Positions 15,727 to 23,053 of a DNA stretch of 64,000 nucleotides are shown in pieces (the first letter of the stretch is position 1; the number at the start of each line of letters is the position of its first letter). A program made the position numbers and the translations under genes. The stretch covers positions 1 to 64,000 of the forward strand of contig LVBN01000044.1 of the NCBI GenBank assembly GCA_001603165.1, written 5' to 3'. This stretch comes from Spirochaetales bacterium Spiro_12. GTDB lineage: Bacteria; Spirochaetota; Spirochaetia; Treponematales; Rectinemataceae. The notes under the pieces are model-generated. The model made no database searches, was not told the DNA's origin, and saw only the letters and a program-made list of their open reading frames with translations.

Positions 15727-16005
15727 ATGAAGCTCGGAAAAGTAATCGGCAGAGTGGTGAGCACAAAAAAACTACCCTGTTTTGATGGTCTAAAGCTGCT
15801 CCTCGTGCAGCCTTTGGATTACGCGCGCAAGGAAGCTGGTCCTGCCATAGTCGCCTGGGATACGGTCAAGGCCGGCGAGGGAGACCTGGTCTTTTTCGAA
15901 TCCGGCAAGGAAGCGGCCCAGGCGAACCCGAACGGCTGGTTCAATCCCGGCGACGCGGCGATCATTGGCATCGTCGATGCCGTGAATACGGAAGAACGCA
16001 AATGA
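15727..16005 (+). CDS. BMV (EutN/CcmL) pentameric vertex protein 3
   Basis: A 92-residue vertex protein. It starts MKLGKVIGRVVSTKKLPCFD, has LLLVQPLDYARKEAG and VAWDTVKAGEGDLVFFESG in the barrel, and ends IIGIVDAVNTEERK. The GSSAR turn of copy 1 is replaced by SGKEAAQANP. It lies 10 bp after the aldehyde dehydrogenase and its stop overlaps the next ATG. Confidence 0.9.
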   Translation: MKLGKVIGRVVSTKKLPCFDGLKLLLVQPLDYARKEAGPAIVAWDTVKAGEGDLVFFESGKEAAQANPNGWFNPGDAAIIGIVDAVNTEERK

Positions 16006-16283
16006 TGCTCGGAAAGGTTGTCGCCAATGTGGTTTCCACGGAGAAACATCCCCACTACCTGGGGCACAAACTGCTTATGGTACAGCCCATAGATGCCCAA
16101 GGCGAATACAAGGGAAAATCCATACTCGCGGTCGATGGAGTACAGGCGGGTATTGGCGATATCGTCATTGTCGTGGACGAGGGTGGTTCGGCGCGGAATG
16201 TGGTGGAAGACGAAGACGCTGTTACCATTCGGACCGCGATCTGCGGGATCGTCGATAGAATCGATATCGAGGAGAACACGTGA
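16002..16283 (+). CDS. BMV (EutN/CcmL) pentameric vertex protein 4
   Basis: A 93-residue vertex protein. It shows LGKVVANVVSTEKHPHYLGH, then LMVQPIDAQGEYKGK and VDGVQAGIGDIVIVVDEGGS with a GGSAR turn, and ends [14 protein letters not shown]. Two in-frame ATGs are possible (16002 and 16005); the first overlaps the preceding stop. Four-base overlaps on both sides indicate tight coupling with vertex protein 3 and the isomerase. Copies 3 and 4 resemble each other more than copies 1 and 2. Confidence 0.9.
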   Translation: MMLGKVVANVVSTEKHPHYLGHKLLMVQPIDAQGEYKGKSILAVDGVQAGIGDIVIVVDEGGSARNVVEDEDAVTIRTAICGIVDRIDIEENT

Positions 16284-16771
16284 GCGCTGAATTGAACAAC
16301 AATGCCCAAGACAAGGTCCGCAGCGTCGCTATCGGGTCCGATCACGGGGCTGTATCGCAGAAAAAAATGCTTGTCCAATACCTCGAACTCCTCAAATATC
16401 GGGTAGTGGATGTCGGGTGCTTCGGCACGGACAAGGTCGATTATCCCGATATCGCCCAGGCGGTCTGCAAAAAGGTTATCAGTGGAGATTGCGACCGGGG
16501 CATCGTGCTCGACGGAGCCGGCATAGGCTCCTGCATGGCGGCGAATAAAATCCGGGGAATTCGGGCCGCAATGTGCTACGATCTAAAGACTATAATAAAC
16601 AGTAGGGAACACAATAACGCAAATGTCTTAAGCCTCGGCGGGCCCCTTCACAAACCGGAAGAACTCGTCGAAATGACGCGAGTCTGGCTCGAGACACCTT
16701 TCGCTGGAGGGCGGCACATCGTGCGGATCAATAAAATTATGGCCTTGGAGCGAGGAGGCTCGGAATACTGA
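16280..16771 (+). CDS. RpiB/LacAB-family sugar-phosphate isomerase, atypical active site
   Basis: A 163-residue aldose-ketose phosphate isomerase of the RpiB/LacA/LacB family. It has [14 protein letters not shown] near residues 13-26, [25 protein letters not shown] and [12 protein letters not shown]. In E. coli RpiB the proton-transferring Cys lies in ICGTGIG; here the aligned stretch is LDGAGIGSC, with Asp at that position. The tail (GGRHIVRIN) resembles LacA. The enzyme probably interconverts a pentose or hexose phosphate before DeoC, but its base residue and substrate may differ from true RpiB. It overlaps vertex protein 4 and DeoC by four bases and one base. Confidence 0.87.
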   Translation: MSAELNNNAQDKVRSVAIGSDHGAVSQKKMLVQYLELLKYRVVDVGCFGTDKVDYPDIAQAVCKKVISGDCDRGIVLDGAGIGSCMAANKIRGIRAAMCYDLKTIINSREHNNANVLSLGGPLHKPEELVEMTRVWLETPFAGGRHIVRINKIMALERGGSEY

Positions 16772-17598
16772 TGGATCAGAACCAACTAGTACAGAAAATC
16801 GTCGAGGAAGTCCTTACGAGAATGAGTACCAAGGCAGGCCAGGCTAGCCCTGCCGCTTCCCCGTCAAAACCGGAAACAGCGACCGGGGCGGAGCCTGGGA
16901 AGCAGTCCTTTACGGATCACGGAATTCTTCCTTCGGACCTGCCGCGTTACATCGACCATACCCTGCTAAAACCTGATGCCTCGGTGGAGCAAATCAATAC
17001 GCTCTGTGACGAAGCGGCAAAACATCACTTCTATTCTGTCTGCGTCAACTCCTCATGGGTCGAGCACTGTGTTAGAAGACTGGGCGGAACGGGGGTAAAA
17101 ACCTGCGCCGTCGTAGGCTTTCCCCTTGGAGCAATGGATTCGAGAGCCAAGAGTTATGAAGCTCGCACCGCGGTGTCCAATGGAGCGAACGAGATCGACA
17201 TGGTACTCAATGTAGGAGCGCTCAAGGCGGGCAATCTTAAGCTCGTTCGAGAGGACATGCTCGCGGTACGGCGAGCATGCAGGACGGGTATCTTGCTAAA
17301 GGTCATCATAGAAACCTGCCTTCTCAGCGACGAGGAAAAAATCATGGCTTGCCAGCTGGCGAAGGACATCGGAGCCGATTTTGTTAAAACCTCCACGGGC
17401 TTCAGCAAGGGCGGAGCTACGGTGGCCGACGTAGCCCTCATGCGCAGGACCGTAGGTCCCCAAATGGGAGTAAAAGCCTCGGGAGGCATTAAGACCTTCG
17501 AGGATGCGGTCCTAATGATAAAGGCCGGAGCGACCAGGCTTGGTACGAGCTCCGGCGTACTCCTTATCAGCGGGCAAAAGAGTACAGGCAGCTACTAA
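16771..17598 (+). CDS. deoC: Deoxyribose-phosphate aldolase with encapsulation-type N-terminus
   Basis: A 275-residue class I aldolase, some 50 residues longer than ordinary DeoC. The extension is an amphipathic helix ([19 protein letters not shown]) and an Ala/Pro/Ser/Thr linker to about residue 45, the usual layout of a microcompartment targeting peptide. The barrel then shows [33 protein letters not shown], the Schiff-base lysine in [13 protein letters not shown] and the second lysine in [10 protein letters not shown]. The known reaction is 2-deoxy-D-ribose 5-phosphate to glyceraldehyde 3-phosphate plus acetaldehyde, which would supply the aldehyde dehydrogenase. DeoC plus RpiB defines the SPU class of microcompartment. 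Confidence 0.94.
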   Translation: MDQNQLVQKIVEEVLTRMSTKAGQASPAASPSKPETATGAEPGKQSFTDHGILPSDLPRYIDHTLLKPDASVEQINTLCDEAAKHHFYSVCVNSSWVEHCVRRLGGTGVKTCAVVGFPLGAMDSRAKSYEARTAVSNGANEIDMVLNVGALKAGNLKLVREDMLAVRRACRTGILLKVIIETCLLSDEEKIMACQLAKDIGADFVKTSTGFSKGGATVADVALMRRTVGPQMGVKASGGIKTFEDAVLMIKAGATRLGTSSGVLLISGQKSTGSY

Positions 17599-17625
17599 GA
17601 CATACTTAATAGAGGGAGCATGAAA

Positions 17626-18381
17626 ATGATTGGTCCACGATTCGAAGGAAAGGTTGCGCTTATCACCGGTGCGGGGCAGGGAATTGGAAGGCAGATCGCT
17701 ATCGACCTAGCTGAAGAAGGCGCCAAGGTAATTGTCTGTGATATAAAAGCCGAATACGCCGATGAGGTTGTAAAAGAAATAAGGGACAAGAACGGCAAAG
17801 CTTCCTCTGAAATCTGCGATGTATCTGACAGAGCCCAGATCGACGAACTGGTAAGCAGAGTTATCGCTTCGTATGGTCGTTTGGACATAGTGGTCAACAA
17901 TGCCGGGATACTCATCCCCGCCACGATCGAAGAAACCACTGATAAACTTATCGATGACACGATTAATATAAACCTGAAGGCCGTGCTCTGGCTGATCCGT
18001 GCCGTAACCCCGGTAATGAAAAAAGCTAAGTATGGAAAAATTATCAACATTGCTTCCATTACGGGTAAAAACGGAGACAATACCTCAACCTTCGTCTACG
18101 GGGCTACCAAGGGCGCTGTGATGTCCATTACGCGGTCTGTTGCCCGCCAGCTCGGCCCCCACGGGGTCACCTGCAACGCCGTAGCTCCCCATGCCATCAT
18201 GACAAAAATGATGACCTACTGGGACGATACGAAAAAACGTAGCATCTCGGACAAGATCCCGGTCCGGAGGCTGGGAACGCCCAGCGATGTGTCGAGAGCC
18301 GTTCTCTTCCTCGCCGCCGACGAATCATCTTTTATCAACGGAGAAGTGGTTAATATAAACGGCGGGTATTATATGGACTAA
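17626..18381 (+). CDS. SDR-family NAD(P)-dependent dehydrogenase
   Basis: A 251-residue classical short-chain dehydrogenase. It has TGAGQGIG near residue 13, VNNAGI near 90, Ser in NIASITG and the YGATK catalytic pair. I chose the ATG at 17626 because AGAGGGAG lies seven bases upstream; the ATG at 17620 would leave only one base. It is the last gene of the microcompartment operon and is followed by a strong terminator. It may oxidise a polyol (phosphate) or regenerate NAD outside the shell; there is no targeting peptide. It is clearly distinct from the SDR at 10324. Confidence 0.85.
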   Translation: MIGPRFEGKVALITGAGQGIGRQIAIDLAEEGAKVIVCDIKAEYADEVVKEIRDKNGKASSEICDVSDRAQIDELVSRVIASYGRLDIVVNNAGILIPATIEETTDKLIDDTININLKAVLWLIRAVTPVMKKAKYGKIINIASITGKNGDNTSTFVYGATKGAVMSITRSVARQLGPHGVTCNAVAPHAIMTKMMTYWDDTKKRSISDKIPVRRLGTPSDVSRAVLFLAADESSFINGEVVNINGGYYMD

Positions 18382-18420
18382 GCTTTTAGCAGCCGATTTT
18401 ATTAAAACACTGAACCTTCT

Positions 18421-18450
18421 GCCCCGCATGGCCTATGCGGGGCGTTTTTT
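18421..18450 (+). terminator. Rho-independent terminator of the microcompartment operon
   Basis: GCCCCGCAT (18421-18429) and ATGCGGGGC (18435-18443) form a 9-bp stem with a 5-base loop, followed by G and six Ts (18445-18450). It lies 40 bp after the last + strand gene and just beyond the 3' end of the facing kinase gene. Confidence 0.9.
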
Positions 18451-18467
18451 AAATCAAGCCTCTGCCC

Positions 18468-19967
18468 TCAATGCGCCCATTTGAATGTTCGCTCCACAGC
18501 TCTCTTCCAGTCCCCATACAGATCGTCTCTGCGAGATTTTTCCATACGAGGCTCAAATAATTCCTGGAGCTTCCATTTTTGTTCAAGTTCTTCGATGCTT
18601 TCCCAAAAACCCACGCCAAGCCCGGCAAGATAGCATGCGCCCAGGGAGGCCATTTCAGTGATCGCTGGCTTCTGTACCACAATCCCCAAGATATCAGCCT
18701 GGAACTGAAGCAGGAAGTTGCTCTTCGTGACGCCACCGTCAACCCTGAGAGAGGATGGAATCACCGCGCTGTCCTGACGCATGGTCTCTATCATGTCTCT
18801 CGTCTGATAGGCGATCGATTCAATCGCGCTCCTGGCAATATGTTCTATGCTCGTTCCGCGGGTAATCCCGATAATCAAACCCCGAGCGTACATATCCCAG
18901 TAAGGGGCGCACAGGCCGGTGAAGGCCGGTACCATATACACTCCTCCGGTATCGGGAACCTTTTCGGCCAAGGCACTGCATTGGGCTGCGTTATCGAAGA
19001 GTTTCAGCCCTACCTGGAGCCACTCGATCGCGGCACCACCAATAAAGCTGACACCTTCAAGTGAATACTCCACCTTGTTTCCGATCTTCCAGCCGAGATC
19101 AGTAGTCAGTCCATGTCGGGAGAGGAAGGGACTAGTGCCTGTGTTCATCATTACAGCAATAGAAGTACCATAGGTGTTCTTCGCCATGCCGGGCTTAAAG
19201 CAAGCCTGCCCAAAGGTTGCGGCTTGCTGATCTCCCGCATCGCCTGTGATGGGAATTCTAACCCCGTTGAAGATCGATGGATGGGTTTCTCCAAACAGAC
19301 CGCTGCTCGGGAATAACCGGGGCAGAATATTCTTCGGTATTCCTACCCATCCTAGAATCTCTTCATCCCACTCCAGACTATGAATATTGAGGAGCATCGT
19401 TCTCGAGGCATTGGAATAATCACTGCCGTGGACCTCACCCCTGGTCAGATTCCATATCAGCCAGGAATCGATGGTCCCCATGCATATGTTGTTCTTAGCA
19501 GCCTCTTCTCTCACCCCTTCTACAGTATCGAGAATCCATTTTATTTTTGTCGCAGAAAAATATGCGTCTATCACCAAGCCTGTTTTCTCGGTGACAGCTT
19601 TTTCGTATCCCTTGGCTTTTAAGGCGTCGCAGATATCCGCGGATCGCCTACACTGCCAGCAAATCGAGTTGTATACCGGTTTTCCATTGTCACGGCGCCA
19701 TAAAACAGTACTCTCTCTCTGATTGGTTATTCCTATACCGCGGATATCCCGCGCATTGACGGCTCCTTTTACGCAGGCCTCGTGAATGCATTCTAGAACT
19801 GAGTTCCAGATTTCTTCAGGATCGTGCTCCACCCAGCCTGGTTTTGGATATATCTGTCTCAGCGTGCGATACGCCATGGAATGGATTTCGCCATCATGGT
19901 TAAAAAGGATAACCCTGCTTCCGGTAGTGCCTTGGTCTATTGATAAGATATAACCTGTTTTTTTCAC
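18468..19967 (-). CDS. Glycerol kinase-like FGGY carbohydrate kinase
   Basis: A 499-residue FGGY kinase with strong glycerol-kinase character. It has DQGTTGSR at the start, NQRES and WQCRRSADIC as in E. coli GlpK, DAYFSATKIKWILD with the polyol-contacting Tyr, and GDAGDQQAATFGQ with the catalytic Asp. ATP-site motifs GGAAIEWLQ and VDGGVTKSNFLLQ follow. The glycerol-binding residues are kept, so glycerol or a small polyol or triose is the likely substrate. I place the start at GTG 19967, five bases after AGGAGG; the ATG at 19985 lies upstream of that site. It is the distal gene of the operon whose promoter carries operator site B. Confidence 0.87.
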   Translation of the reverse strand: MKKTGYILSIDQGTTGSRVILFNHDGEIHSMAYRTLRQIYPKPGWVEHDPEEIWNSVLECIHEACVKGAVNARDIRGIGITNQRESTVLWRRDNGKPVYNSICWQCRRSADICDALKAKGYEKAVTEKTGLVIDAYFSATKIKWILDTVEGVREEAAKNNICMGTIDSWLIWNLTRGEVHGSDYSNASRTMLLNIHSLEWDEEILGWVGIPKNILPRLFPSSGLFGETHPSIFNGVRIPITGDAGDQQAATFGQACFKPGMAKNTYGTSIAVMMNTGTSPFLSRHGLTTDLGWKIGNKVEYSLEGVSFIGGAAIEWLQVGLKLFDNAAQCSALAEKVPDTGGVYMVPAFTGLCAPYWDMYARGLIIGITRGTSIEHIARSAIESIAYQTRDMIETMRQDSAVIPSSLRVDGGVTKSNFLLQFQADILGIVVQKPAITEMASLGACYLAGLGVGFWESIEELEQKWKLQELFEPRMEKSRRDDLYGDWKRAVERTFKWAH

Positions 19968-19994
19968 AACCGCCTCCTGAAGCATGCAGTGGGT

Positions 19995-21035
19995 TTACGG
20001 GATGATAAGTACCTTCAGCATCGCTTCGTTTTTTAAAGATTCAAATCCCTCATGAATTTTTTCGAGGGGGAATTTTGCGGAAATGTATTTTTTAAGATTA
20101 AGAGTGCCATCGGCGACCCAGGACATTATTTGCTTATTCTGAGCTACCGTCGAAGCGTGAGAACCGAATACCGACAGCTCCTTATAGTGAATCGTATTGC
20201 TATTAAGAAAACCCTTCCCGTCGCCGGGGATTCCACCGAACAGACTTATTCTTGCCCGCTTTGCAGTTATCGCAAGAGCTGACTCATGAGTAGCTCCCGA
20301 AGGAGCCGCAGTAATGACCACATCGACGCCCTCCCTTTTGGTGAGTTTACTCACATAATCGATAACATCAATTTTCGATGTATCGACCACTGTAACAGAA
20401 GGTAGAAGCTCTTGCGCAATTTTAAGCCGTGATGCGGATATATCGGCGATTACGACACGCCCGGCACCACGTATCAAGGCCAGTTCGGCATGGACACAGC
20501 CGATAAATCCAGCTCCGAATATAAATACCTTATCGCCAGGCTTGATTTTTAAAAATTCCTGTCCGTTCAGACAGCAGGCAGCAGGCTCCACAATCACGGC
20601 TTCGTCGGTAGAAACCCTTTCATCGATTTTCAATACATAGCCCTGGGACAGAGCCTCTGAAGGGATTTCCATAAATTCGGTGAAGGTGCCATGGAAATCG
20701 AAACCTATCGTACGGAGCTCTTCGCACATATTGGTGACGCCGCTTCTACACCATTTACAATGGCCGCAGCCGATCGCCGGAACTGTCATCACCCTGTCCC
20801 CTGGCTTGAATCCTCGAACATTTTTCCCTACTTCCTGGACAATGCTGCTTGCTTCGTGCCCCATAATTCTGGGTGCGACAATTCTTTCGCTTCCGAACCT
20901 GTATGTGCGAAGATCGGTACCGCAAATCGCCGCCGAGACAATTTTGACAAGCATGGAATCGTCATGCGCCTTGGGAGCGGGATGCTCCTGTATAACTAAC
21001 GATTTATCCTCCAGATACGTAAAAGCCTTCACCAC
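19995..21035 (-). CDS. Zinc-dependent alcohol/polyol dehydrogenase (MDR)
   Basis: A 346-residue medium-chain dehydrogenase. The catalytic zinc site is suggested by ICGTDLRTYRFG and GHEASS. The structural zinc site has four cysteines in CGHCKWCRSGVTNMC. The Rossmann motif is FGAGFIGCVHAEL. It resembles sorbitol/threonine-type dehydrogenases. It is a clear paralogue of the protein at 36010, sharing CGTDLRTYRFGS and the PAIGCG zinc-lobe sequence. It lies between the RbsC-type permease and the glycerol-kinase-like gene, so it probably oxidises the imported polyol or its product. No targeting peptide is visible. Confidence 0.87.
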   Translation of the reverse strand: MVKAFTYLEDKSLVIQEHPAPKAHDDSMLVKIVSAAICGTDLRTYRFGSERIVAPRIMGHEASSIVQEVGKNVRGFKPGDRVMTVPAIGCGHCKWCRSGVTNMCEELRTIGFDFHGTFTEFMEIPSEALSQGYVLKIDERVSTDEAVIVEPAACCLNGQEFLKIKPGDKVFIFGAGFIGCVHAELALIRGAGRVVIADISASRLKIAQELLPSVTVVDTSKIDVIDYVSKLTKREGVDVVITAAPSGATHESALAITAKRARISLFGGIPGDGKGFLNSNTIHYKELSVFGSHASTVAQNKQIMSWVADGTLNLKKYISAKFPLEKIHEGFESLKNEAMLKVLIIP

Positions 21036-21101
21036 AGACCTCCTATCCTTTTACGAAAGGCCTGCGCCTGCCAGTGAAAGATCCAAACGCAGCGTCTCCA
21101 A

Positions 21102-22088
21102 TTATTTTACAATCACTCGCCTGAACTTATTTCTGTCGGTAGTCGCTATACTCATACCGATAGCGATGAGTCCCAGAATAACCATCTGTGTCTCCATTCC
21201 AGTGCCCATCATACGCAAGCCGGATTGAATCCAGGTAATAATTATTACACCCAGGAGGGTGTTCTGGGGGCCGCCGGTGCCTCCGCGCAGCGAAGTGCCT
21301 CCGGCCACAACACTGGCAAAGAGAGGAATCATCATTTGCCCACCGATCTCTACAGAGCCTCCGCCGAGCTGGGACATGTAGAAGACACCCGCAGCTCCCG
21401 CAAGAAGCCCGCTGAGCATGAACACCTGGATTCTCTGGCTGTCCAGATTTATGCCCGAGAGCACCGCCGCACGGGCATTTCCGCCGATCGCATAGGTCCT
21501 TCGACCAAAGGGAGTTGTCGCCGCCAGCACGGCACAGAGTACCCAGATTGCTATCGACCAGTGGAATACCGAAGGGATTCCTGCGATGAACGTTGTTGAT
21601 ATTGACCTGAAACCCTCATGTTCCATCAAATGGAGAAAGCCCTTGGACATCAGGAGTGATATACCGTCAACGACAATGGAAATACCGAGGGTCGCCATGA
21701 AGGAAGGCACTCCAAGCTTGGCCACAAGAAAACCGCTGACAAAGCCTATTATCGCGCAGCAAAGCAGTGTTATGGGGATAATCCAAAGACCGAAATCATC
21801 AATATAGAGTACGCAGAGAAGGGCGGAAAATTTCATCACGCTGATGCTTGAAAAATCAAAGGACCCCATCATAACCACGAAGGTCAGGCCGCAGGCGGCG
21901 ATCAGAAAATAGGACATGGAATAAACCAGCGTGACTAAGCCCTGATAGCTCAAGAAGGTAGGATTCATCAGCTGGAAAATGAGTATCACGGCAATGACAA
22001 CAACGAAGGGTATGCGTGTAGGCGAAGCTACGGTCTCTGAAATAAAACGACCTATAGACATCTTTTCATTATTGTTGCTTAGGCTCAT
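21102..22088 (-). CDS. RbsC-type sugar ABC transporter permease
   Basis: A 328-residue inner-membrane permease of the ribose/xylose family with about ten hydrophobic segments. It has GSFDFSSISVMKF (the family's GxxDLSVG-like motif), GGNARAAVLSGIN on the cytoplasmic side and SLRGGTGGPQNTLLG near the end. It overlaps the upstream permease by four bases (ATGA) and pairs with it as a heterodimer. The substrate is not readable from the permease; the regulon context suggests the sugar or polyol used by the microcompartment pathway. Confidence 0.87.
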   Translation of the reverse strand: MSLSNNNEKMSIGRFISETVASPTRIPFVVVIAVILIFQLMNPTFLSYQGLVTLVYSMSYFLIAACGLTFVVMMGSFDFSSISVMKFSALLCVLYIDDFGLWIIPITLLCCAIIGFVSGFLVAKLGVPSFMATLGISIVVDGISLLMSKGFLHLMEHEGFRSISTTFIAGIPSVFHWSIAIWVLCAVLAATTPFGRRTYAIGGNARAAVLSGINLDSQRIQVFMLSGLLAGAAGVFYMSQLGGGSVEIGGQMMIPLFASVVAGGTSLRGGTGGPQNTLLGVIIITWIQSGLRMMGTGMETQMVILGLIAIGMSIATTDRNKFRRVIVK

Positions 22089-23053
22089 GCGACTTCCACC
22101 CCCCTCAGCTCTCCGCCCTTTGAACTGATTACGATAGAAATTATGAGTATCAAACCGACGATCAGGTCTATGACTTCTGCGCCCAGCGTCGATAGATAGA
22201 GCCCGCGATAAATCACCGAAAAGGTAAGCGCTCCTAGAATCGTTCGCTGCGGTCCTCCCCGCCCTCCAGAAAGGGGTGTACCGCCAAGTATGATCGCAAT
22301 TAATGGTCTGACCACATTATTCATGCTGAAAGAAACAGGGACGGTCCCTCCCAGGTGCTGAAATAAGACAATAGAGCCGATACCAGAGAATAAGCCGCTG
22401 AGCGCGAAGGCTACTATCTTATACTTTTCCACATTAATGCCCGCCAACCGGGCACCTTCTTCGTTAGAGCCGATTGCATAAAAATAGGTACCGAGTTTTG
22501 TGCGTTTTACTATGAACACCGAAAGCAGTATAATCGGTATAGAATAGAGAAGTGGTGTCGGCACGAAGGGAATAATATCATCCGTGAGGAAACTATATCC
22601 CGGGACGTTTCTAGGATTTCCTTTTGAAATTATTGCGGTCAAGCCCCAATAAATAATCAATACGCTGAGCGTGAGGATGAATGAAGGAATCCGCAGTTTA
22701 ACGTGAATCGCACCTATGCAAAGCCCGGACACAAGGCCGAACAACGGGAAAACCAGCAAAGCTACTGGTCCAATTATCGGTGTGAGAAGCCATAGAAAAG
22801 CACTCCCAAGCATCCAAATTCCGATAAAGGATTGATCCATCGATCCAAGCAGCATGACGAAGGTCGGTCCGACGGAGAAAAGCATCAAGGTAATGAACTG
22901 TCTCAGTGTAGCGGTTAGGTTCGCCGGCGAAAGGAAACGCTGATGGTAAAGGATAGAGAATAGAATAATCAGTCCGAAAAAGATGATGATCACCGGGTAA
23001 TTCTTTACCACAGAAAGAATGGTGAGGCTTTTTTTTCGGTTTACCATGCTCAT
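22085..23053 (-). CDS. RbsC-type sugar ABC transporter permease
   Basis: A 322-residue permease. It has LLGSMDQSFIGIWMLGSAF in place of the usual GGIDLSVG loop, IGSNEEGARLAGIN as the cytoplasmic coupling segment and PLSGGRGGPQRTILG near the C-terminus. It overlaps the ATPase gene upstream and the second permease downstream by four bases each, so all three membrane-complex genes are translationally coupled. Codon use here is visibly AT-richer than in the left and right arms. Confidence 0.86.
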   Translation of the reverse strand: MSMVNRKKSLTILSVVKNYPVIIIFFGLIILFSILYHQRFLSPANLTATLRQFITLMLFSVGPTFVMLLGSMDQSFIGIWMLGSAFLWLLTPIIGPVALLVFPLFGLVSGLCIGAIHVKLRIPSFILTLSVLIIYWGLTAIISKGNPRNVPGYSFLTDDIIPFVPTPLLYSIPIILLSVFIVKRTKLGTYFYAIGSNEEGARLAGINVEKYKIVAFALSGLFSGIGSIVLFQHLGGTVPVSFSMNNVVRPLIAIILGGTPLSGGRGGPQRTILGALTFSVIYRGLYLSTLGAEVIDLIVGLILIISIVISSKGGELRGVEVA

